From contig CAMLHT010000141.1 in NCBI GenBank assembly GCA_946479895.1, positions 1 to 9,527 on the forward strand: a stretch of 9,527 nucleotides of DNA, given 5' to 3'. Below, in pieces: positions 6,110-9,527 of the stretch. Within the stretch, counting starts at the first letter, position 1. Every line of letters starts with the position of its first letter. Source of the DNA: an uncultured Gemmatimonadota bacterium (lineage in GTDB: Bacteria; Gemmatimonadota; Gemmatimonadetes; Gemmatimonadales; Gemmatimonadaceae). A program made the position numbers and the translations under genes. The notes beneath the pieces were generated by a model, which did not search any database, was not told where the DNA came from, and saw only the letters and a list, made by a program, of their open reading frames with translations.

Positions 6110-7163
6110 GGCCGCGGCGCCGACCATCAGCCGCGAGATCCTGCGTCGGCTTCCGAAGGCCGAGCTGCACTGTCACCTGGATGGCTCGGTCCGCCCGCAG
6201 ACGCTGATCGACCTGGGCCGCGAGCACAACGTCGTGATGCCGCGCGACGACGCGGCCGCGCTGGCCGGGTACATGCGCGTGGACGACGCGCGGAACCTCG
6301 ACGACTACCTCGCGCGGTTCACCACGACGCTGGCCGTGATGCAGACGGCGCCGGCGATCGAGCGCATCGCCTACGAGCTCGCGGTCGATGCCGCTGCGGA
6401 AGGCGTCCGCTATCTGGAGACCCGGTTCGACCCGTCGCTCAACACCCGCGGCACCCTGCACGTCCACGAGGCCGTCGAAGCCTGCGTGGGCGGCCTCGCG
6501 CGCGCGGAACGGGAAAAGGGAATCGTCGGCCGCGCCATCGTCACCGCGCTCCGCAACAACCCGCCGAAGCAGTCCATGATGCTCTCGGAGCTTGCCGTGG
6601 CCTATCGCGGGAAGGGCGTCGTCGGATTCGACCTCGCCGGGGGCGAGGCGGGGAACCCGGCGGCCGATCACCGGGCCGCCTTCGCGAACGCCCGGCGGCA
6701 CGACATGGCCTGCACCTGTCACGCCGGCGAGGGCGATGGGCCGGACTCCGTGCGCCAGGCCGTCCACGAGTGCGGCGCGAACCGCATCGGACACGCGACG
6801 CACCTCATCGAGGACGAGTCGCTGACGCAGTACGTCAATGACCGCCGCATATCGCTGGAGATCTGCCTGACGAGCAACGTGCAGACGAGGGCGTCCGCGA
6901 GTTACGGCAGCCATCCGCTCCGCGAGTACTTCGACCGGGGGCTCAACGTCGTGCTCAATACCGACAACCGCCTGATGAGCGGCGTGAATCTCACCGACGA
7001 ATACCAGCACGCGGCCGACGATCTTGGCTTCACCTTCGACGAGCTCTGCGAGATCGCGATCAACGGATTCTCCAGCGCCTTCATCGAGTACGAGCGGCGG
7101 GAGCGGATGATCGCCGACGCCCGCGAGACGATGGCCCAGCTCAGGCGGGAGCTCCCGTCGTGA
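6087..7163 (+). CDS. add: Adenosine deaminase, 358 aa
   Basis: This zinc enzyme converts adenosine (or deoxyadenosine) to inosine plus ammonia in the cytoplasm. The TIM-barrel metal-dependent hydrolase motifs are all present: ELHCHLDGS with zinc ligands His28 and His30, HAGE with ligand His212 and catalytic Glu215, RIGHATHL with His236, and NTDN with zinc ligand Asp293. SNVQT (264-268) and VVGFDLAGGEAGNP (178-191) match the family. The second residue of the usual NTDDP motif is Asn here (NTDNRLMSG). I recall the same NTDNRLMS in actinobacterial Add, so it marks a subgroup and not a defect. The start is taken at GTG 6087, which puts LPKAELHCH near residue 22; a GTG at 6030 would overlap the previous gene by 80 bases. 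It overlaps the following phosphorylase gene as GTGA. Aminodeoxyfutalosine deaminase, from the same superfamily, is a less likely alternative; the neighbouring nucleotidase and PNP favour adenosine. Confidence 0.9.
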   Translation: MPQQTPSKAAAPTISREILRRLPKAELHCHLDGSVRPQTLIDLGREHNVVMPRDDAAALAGYMRVDDARNLDDYLARFTTTLAVMQTAPAIERIAYELAVDAAAEGVRYLETRFDPSLNTRGTLHVHEAVEACVGGLARAEREKGIVGRAIVTALRNNPPKQSMMLSELAVAYRGKGVVGFDLAGGEAGNPAADHRAAFANARRHDMACTCHAGEGDGPDSVRQAVHECGANRIGHATHLIEDESLTQYVNDRRISLEICLTSNVQTRASASYGSHPLREYFDRGLNVVLNTDNRLMSGVNLTDEYQHAADDLGFTFDELCEIAINGFSSAFIEYERRERMIADARETMAQLRRELPS

Positions 7164-7993
7164 TCGCGCCGTGGGGAACGGCGAGTGCGCGGCGGACGGC
7201 CGACGTCATTCGCTCGAAGATCGGCGCCGCGGCGCCCGACGCGGCGATCATCCTGGGGTCAGGCCTCGGCCGGCTGGCCGACCGGATCACCGATCGCGTC
7301 GCCATCCCGTACCACGACGTCCCGGGCTTTCCGCCGCCGACCGTCGTGGGTCATTCCGGGGCCGTCATCGCCGGAACGCTGGGCGATCGCCGCGTGGTGG
7401 CGCTGTCGGGCCGATTCCATATGTACGAGGGGCATGGCGCCGAGCTCGCCGGCTTCCCGGTGCGGGTGCTGCACGAGCTCGGGGCGAAGACCCTGATCGT
7501 CACCAACGCCGCCGGAGGGCTTCGCAGGACCTTCCGGCCCGGCGACATCATGCTGATCCGCGACCACATCAACCTCACCTTCCGGAATCCGCTCATCGGA
7601 GCGGTCGAGGCAGGGGAGGAGCGCTTTCCGGACATGTCCGATCCCTACGACCCGGACCTGATCCAGCTCGCCCGCGCGGTCGCCCGCTCGCAGGGCACGT
7701 CGATGGCGGAAGGCGTCTACTGCGCGCTCCTCGGCCCCACCTACGAGACACCGGCCGAAGTGAGGATGCTCCAGGTCCTCGGCGCCGACGCGGTCGGAAT
7801 GTCCACCGTGCCGGAAGTGATCGTCGCCCGCGCCCGCGGGATGCGCGTGCTGGGGTTCAGCTGCATCACGAACCTCGCCTGCGGCCTGTCCGACCAGCCG
7901 ATCACGCACGCCGAGGTACTCGAGACGACCCTCATTGCGGGGGACCGCATGTCGGCGCTGGTCGCGGAGATCGTGCGGCGCCTGCCCGAATGA
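7160..7993 (+). CDS. punA: Purine nucleoside phosphorylase, trimeric (family 1) type, 277 aa
   Basis: This enzyme cleaves inosine or guanosine with phosphate to hypoxanthine or guanine plus ribose-1-phosphate, directly downstream of the deaminase reaction. The GTG start (7160-7162) overlaps the add stop (GTGA), with a GGGAG motif just upstream as a possible ribosome binding site. Phosphate-binding and catalytic elements are visible: GSGLG (33-37), VGHSG (His66), SGRFHMYEGH (Arg85, His87), TNAAGG (115-120), GPTYETPAE (Glu200), GMSTVPE (Met214, Ser215) and SCITNLACG (Asn238). The Glu200/Asn238 pair corresponds to Glu201/Asn243 of human PNP, which select 6-oxopurines. This argues for inosine/guanosine specificity and against the methylthioadenosine phosphorylase alternative. 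The length of 277 residues is typical. It is the last gene of the operon; a long palindrome that could end transcription begins 44 bases after the stop. Confidence 0.94.
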   Translation: MIAPWGTASARRTADVIRSKIGAAAPDAAIILGSGLGRLADRITDRVAIPYHDVPGFPPPTVVGHSGAVIAGTLGDRRVVALSGRFHMYEGHGAELAGFPVRVLHELGAKTLIVTNAAGGLRRTFRPGDIMLIRDHINLTFRNPLIGAVEAGEERFPDMSDPYDPDLIQLARAVARSQGTSMAEGVYCALLGPTYETPAEVRMLQVLGADAVGMSTVPEVIVARARGMRVLGFSCITNLACGLSDQPITHAEVLETTLIAGDRMSALVAEIVRRLPE

Positions 7994-8036
7994 AGGAAGG
8001 GCAGGCCTCGGTCGATGGGCGGGAGAACAGGAGATT

Positions 8037-8137
8037 CACCACAGCGAACACGGCGAGCACGAACTAAAAGCCGACGGGCGAGCAGTCAAATGCTCGCCCG
8101 TCGGCTTTCCACCGTGCTCTCCGTGTTCGCTGTGGTG
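8037..8137. repeat. Nested long palindrome between convergent genes
   Basis: The outer arms are 25 bases each (8037-8061 and 8113-8137) and are reverse complements with one mismatch. The inner hairpin (8067-8084 and 8091-8108, see terminator entry) is perfect. Short unpaired bulges (AACTA and CCAC) separate the two stems. The outer arms are built on a 9-base period, with CACAGCGA, CACGGCGA and CACGAAC recurring at 9-base steps. In frame this would read like HSE-HGE-HEL, a look typical of dispersed intergenic repeats that are often mis-called as small ORFs. It is probably a copy of a genome-wide palindromic repeat family, which one window cannot prove. Confidence 0.8.
8067..8108. terminator. 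Bidirectional intrinsic-terminator-like hairpin
   Basis: A perfect 18-bp GC-rich stem (arm AAAGCCGACGGGCGAGCA) with a GTCAAA loop lies between the stops of the convergent phosphorylase and protease genes. On the minus strand the stem runs into CTTTTAG and on the plus strand into CTTTCC, so the U-tracts are short. It is centred about 53 bases past the protease stop and 94 bases past the phosphorylase stop. It is the only strong candidate for ending both transcripts. Confidence 0.6.
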
Positions 8138-8140
8138 AGC

Positions 8141-8932
8141 CTACCTTCTGGCCGCCGGCAGGCTCCGGATCCGCGCCTTGAAGTTCTGGAAGCCCTGCGA
8201 GTCGATCGTCAGCGTGCGCAGCACCGCCTGCGGAATCGTCGCGATCTTGGCCTTGGTGTCGGCGATGCGATCCTCTTCCGTCGGGTGCGACGCGAACCAG
8301 CCGTCCACCAGGCCCGGGTTGCGGGTGCGCGTATCGAGCAGGATCTGGAACATCTCGGGCACGCCTTTCGGGTGGATGTGGGCGCGGACCACGTTGTCGA
8401 TGCCCACCTCGTCCGCCTCCTTCTCGTCATCGCGGCTGAACTTGGCGAAGATCGCCGAGCCCGCGGCGTTGATGCCGACCTGCGCCACCTGGCTGTTGCA
8501 GACGTTCGTGAGCACGCACGCCAGGCCGACGCCGATGTTGGCCGCGTTCATCTGCCCCATCTGCTTCACCGAGTGCCGCTTCACGACGTGGCCGATCTCG
8601 TGGCCGAGCACACCCGAGAGCTGGGAGAGCGTCTGCGTGTGCTCGATCAGGCCGCGGTTCACGTAGATGAAGCCGCCCGGCACCGCGAACGCGTTGATGC
8701 TCGGGTCGTTCACGATGTAGAAGGTCCACGGCAGGTCGCCCCGGTCCGTGAGGCGCGCGATCGAGTCGCCCAGCACGTTGATGTACCGGTTGGCCTCCGC
8801 GTCCTGGATGATCGGCAGCTGCTGGTTGATCTGCTGGACGTTCGACTGCCCGATCTCGATCTCCTGCTGGGTCGATACGCCGCAGGCGGTCGCGAAGACG
8901 GCCAGGACGACCAGTAACATTTTTGCTCTCAT
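8141..8932 (-). CDS. M48-family zinc metalloprotease, lipoprotein, 263 aa
   Basis: The product is a predicted envelope metalloprotease of the M48 type (LoiP/BepA-like core), which usually degrades or quality-controls misfolded outer-envelope proteins. A signal peptide with lipobox ATAC places Cys17 as the lipidated residue. The catalytic motif HEIGH (111-115) supplies His111, Glu112 and His115, and Glu172 in DDEKEADEVG is the likely third zinc ligand. VPGGFIYVNRGLI (84-96) and SHPTEEDRI (215-223) are standard family blocks. The length fits a stand-alone M48 protease without TPR repeats. The start is set at ATG 8932. A second ATG at 8920, after a GAGAGC motif, is a good alternative that still keeps the signal peptide. 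It is convergent to the purine-salvage operon and divergent from the RNA methyltransferase gene. Its function is probably unrelated to either neighbour. Confidence 0.93.
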   Translation of the reverse strand: MRAKMLLVVLAVFATACGVSTQQEIEIGQSNVQQINQQLPIIQDAEANRYINVLGDSIARLTDRGDLPWTFYIVNDPSINAFAVPGGFIYVNRGLIEHTQTLSQLSGVLGHEIGHVVKRHSVKQMGQMNAANIGVGLACVLTNVCNSQVAQVGINAAGSAIFAKFSRDDEKEADEVGIDNVVRAHIHPKGVPEMFQILLDTRTRNPGLVDGWFASHPTEEDRIADTKAKIATIPQAVLRTLTIDSQGFQNFKARIRSLPAARR

Positions 8933-9049
8933 TGGCGTGCGCTCGTCTTGAATTGGTACGTGGATCAGTCCGGATCAGTCCGAGGCGGATCTGATCGACA
9001 CTCGTGTTTGGCAAGACGTATTCCCACCCCTCGCCCCATCCCGAACTCC
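8933..9049. promoter_or_regulatory. Divergent promoter region with tandem decamer
   Basis: These 117 bases lie between the protease and methyltransferase genes. GGATCAGTCC occurs twice head-to-tail at 8962-8981, and a GATCAG/CTGATC inverted pair spans 8973-8996. The repeat period is one helical turn, as expected for adjacent regulator sites on one DNA face. No convincing -35/-10 pair was found on either strand. Confidence 0.4.
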
Positions 9050-9527
9050 GTGAAGCTGCTCACCCTGGCGCGAGACCTCAAACGCAGGAAAGCCCGCGAG
9101 CGCCGTGGGTTGTTCGTCGCCGAGGGCGTACGGGCCGTCGAAGAGCTCGTCAGGTCCGCGCTCGAGATCGAGGGAATTCTCGTCGCTCCCCAGGTCGAGG
9201 AGGCCCCCCGTGGCGCGGCGCTCCTCGACGCGATCCGCTCGCGGGGACTGCCCGTCGAGACCGTCGCGGCGTCGGAATTCACCTCGGCGGCCGAAACCGA
9301 GTCTCCCCAGGGAATACTTGGCCTTGCTCGCATTCCCAGTACTACACTGGATGAGATCCAGAGGTCTGACTCGTTGCGGCTGTTGATCTTGGACGGCGTC
9401 CAGGACCCCGGGAACGTCGGCACGATCGTCCGGACCGCCGCCGCTCTCGGCGCCGCGGCGACCATCGCCCTGCCGGGAACCGTTGACCTCTGGAACGCCA
9501 AAGTCGTCCGTAGCGGGATGGGGGCTC
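9050..9527 (+). CDS. TrmH/SpoU-family RNA 2'-O-methyltransferase, N-terminal 159 residues (runs off window)
   Basis: This is a predicted SPOUT-class enzyme that methylates the 2'-OH of a nucleotide in rRNA or tRNA, using S-adenosylmethionine. The visible protein starts at GTG 9050-9052 (KLLTLARDLKRRKARERRG). It continues with a substrate-binding domain, LFVAEGVRAVEELVRSA to SPQGILGLA (about residues 21-94). The SPOUT catalytic domain begins near residue 109, with motif 1 LDGVQDPGNVGTIVRTAAALG (about 114-134, conserved Asn122 and Arg128). The window stops inside the next conserved block, VRSGMGA, so the knotted AdoMet-binding C-terminus is not seen. An in-frame TTG at 9008 could extend the N-terminus by 14 residues (LARRIPTPRP...), but GTG 9050 better matches where family members begin. 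No clear ribosome binding site precedes either. The target nucleotide cannot be deduced, so no gene symbol is given. Confidence 0.9.
   Translation, partial: MKLLTLARDLKRRKARERRGLFVAEGVRAVEELVRSALEIEGILVAPQVEEAPRGAALLDAIRSRGLPVETVAASEFTSAAETESPQGILGLARIPSTTLDEIQRSDSLRLLILDGVQDPGNVGTIVRTAAALGAAATIALPGTVDLWNAKVVRSGMGA

Noticed and set aside
8015..8917. 300-residue plus-strand frame over the protease gene, and small frames across the palindrome
   Set aside because: It is antisense to a complete M48 protease. The part over 8037-8137 is translated repeat (HSE/HGE-like), not a gene.
9336..9350. CCAGT-ACTAC-ACTGG inverted repeat inside the methyltransferase gene
   Set aside because: It has only five-base arms in the coding region between domains, with no supporting context; it is compatible with chance.

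Overview
The window is GC-rich bacterial DNA with dense, often overlapping genes and frequent GTG starts. Its make-up suggests Gemmatimonadota or a similar high-GC lineage. This rests on recalled family resemblances (the tryptophan-rich C-terminal tail of the first protein, the small lipoprotein with a YPSSPYTRPPY motif, the gene repertoire) and not on a marker-gene comparison, so the phylum is a moderate-confidence inference.

Layout. Positions 1-450 (+) hold the C-terminal end of an exported or surface protein of unknown function. It overlaps a 205-residue lipoprotein of unknown function (450-1067, +). Convergent to these is a minus-strand operon, read right to left: udk (uridine/cytidine kinase, 4151-3510), phoB-like response regulator (3487-2774) and phoR-like histidine kinase (2774-1071). 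The last two overlap by one base. A 162-bp divergent control region (4152-4313) carries a candidate Pho box and two adjacent perfect hairpins. To its right is a tight plus-strand operon: an exported 5'-nucleotidase (4314-5867), an 81-residue beta-grasp-like small protein (5864-6109), adenosine deaminase (6087-7163) and purine nucleoside phosphorylase (7160-7993). All of these overlap their neighbours. A 101-bp nested palindrome (8037-8137) separates them from a convergent M48-family lipoprotein protease (8932-8141). A short divergent region with a tandem 10-bp repeat follows. The window ends inside a TrmH/SpoU-family RNA methyltransferase (9050 onward, +).

How the genes may work together. The central block reads as a nucleotide-scavenging module. 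The exported nucleotidase would strip phosphate from extracytoplasmic nucleotides. Add and PNP would then convert adenosine to inosine and on to hypoxanthine plus ribose-1-phosphate, while Udk would recapture uridine and cytidine. The two-component pair in the divergent operon resembles PhoB/PhoR, and the shared control region contains CTGTCAC-GATT-CTGTATC, which resembles the E. coli Pho box in half-site and spacing. Phosphate-starvation control of nucleotide salvage is therefore a coherent hypothesis, though unproven here. No RNA genes, insertion sequences, CRISPR arrays or phage genes were seen, and no gene-free stretch exceeds 300 bases.
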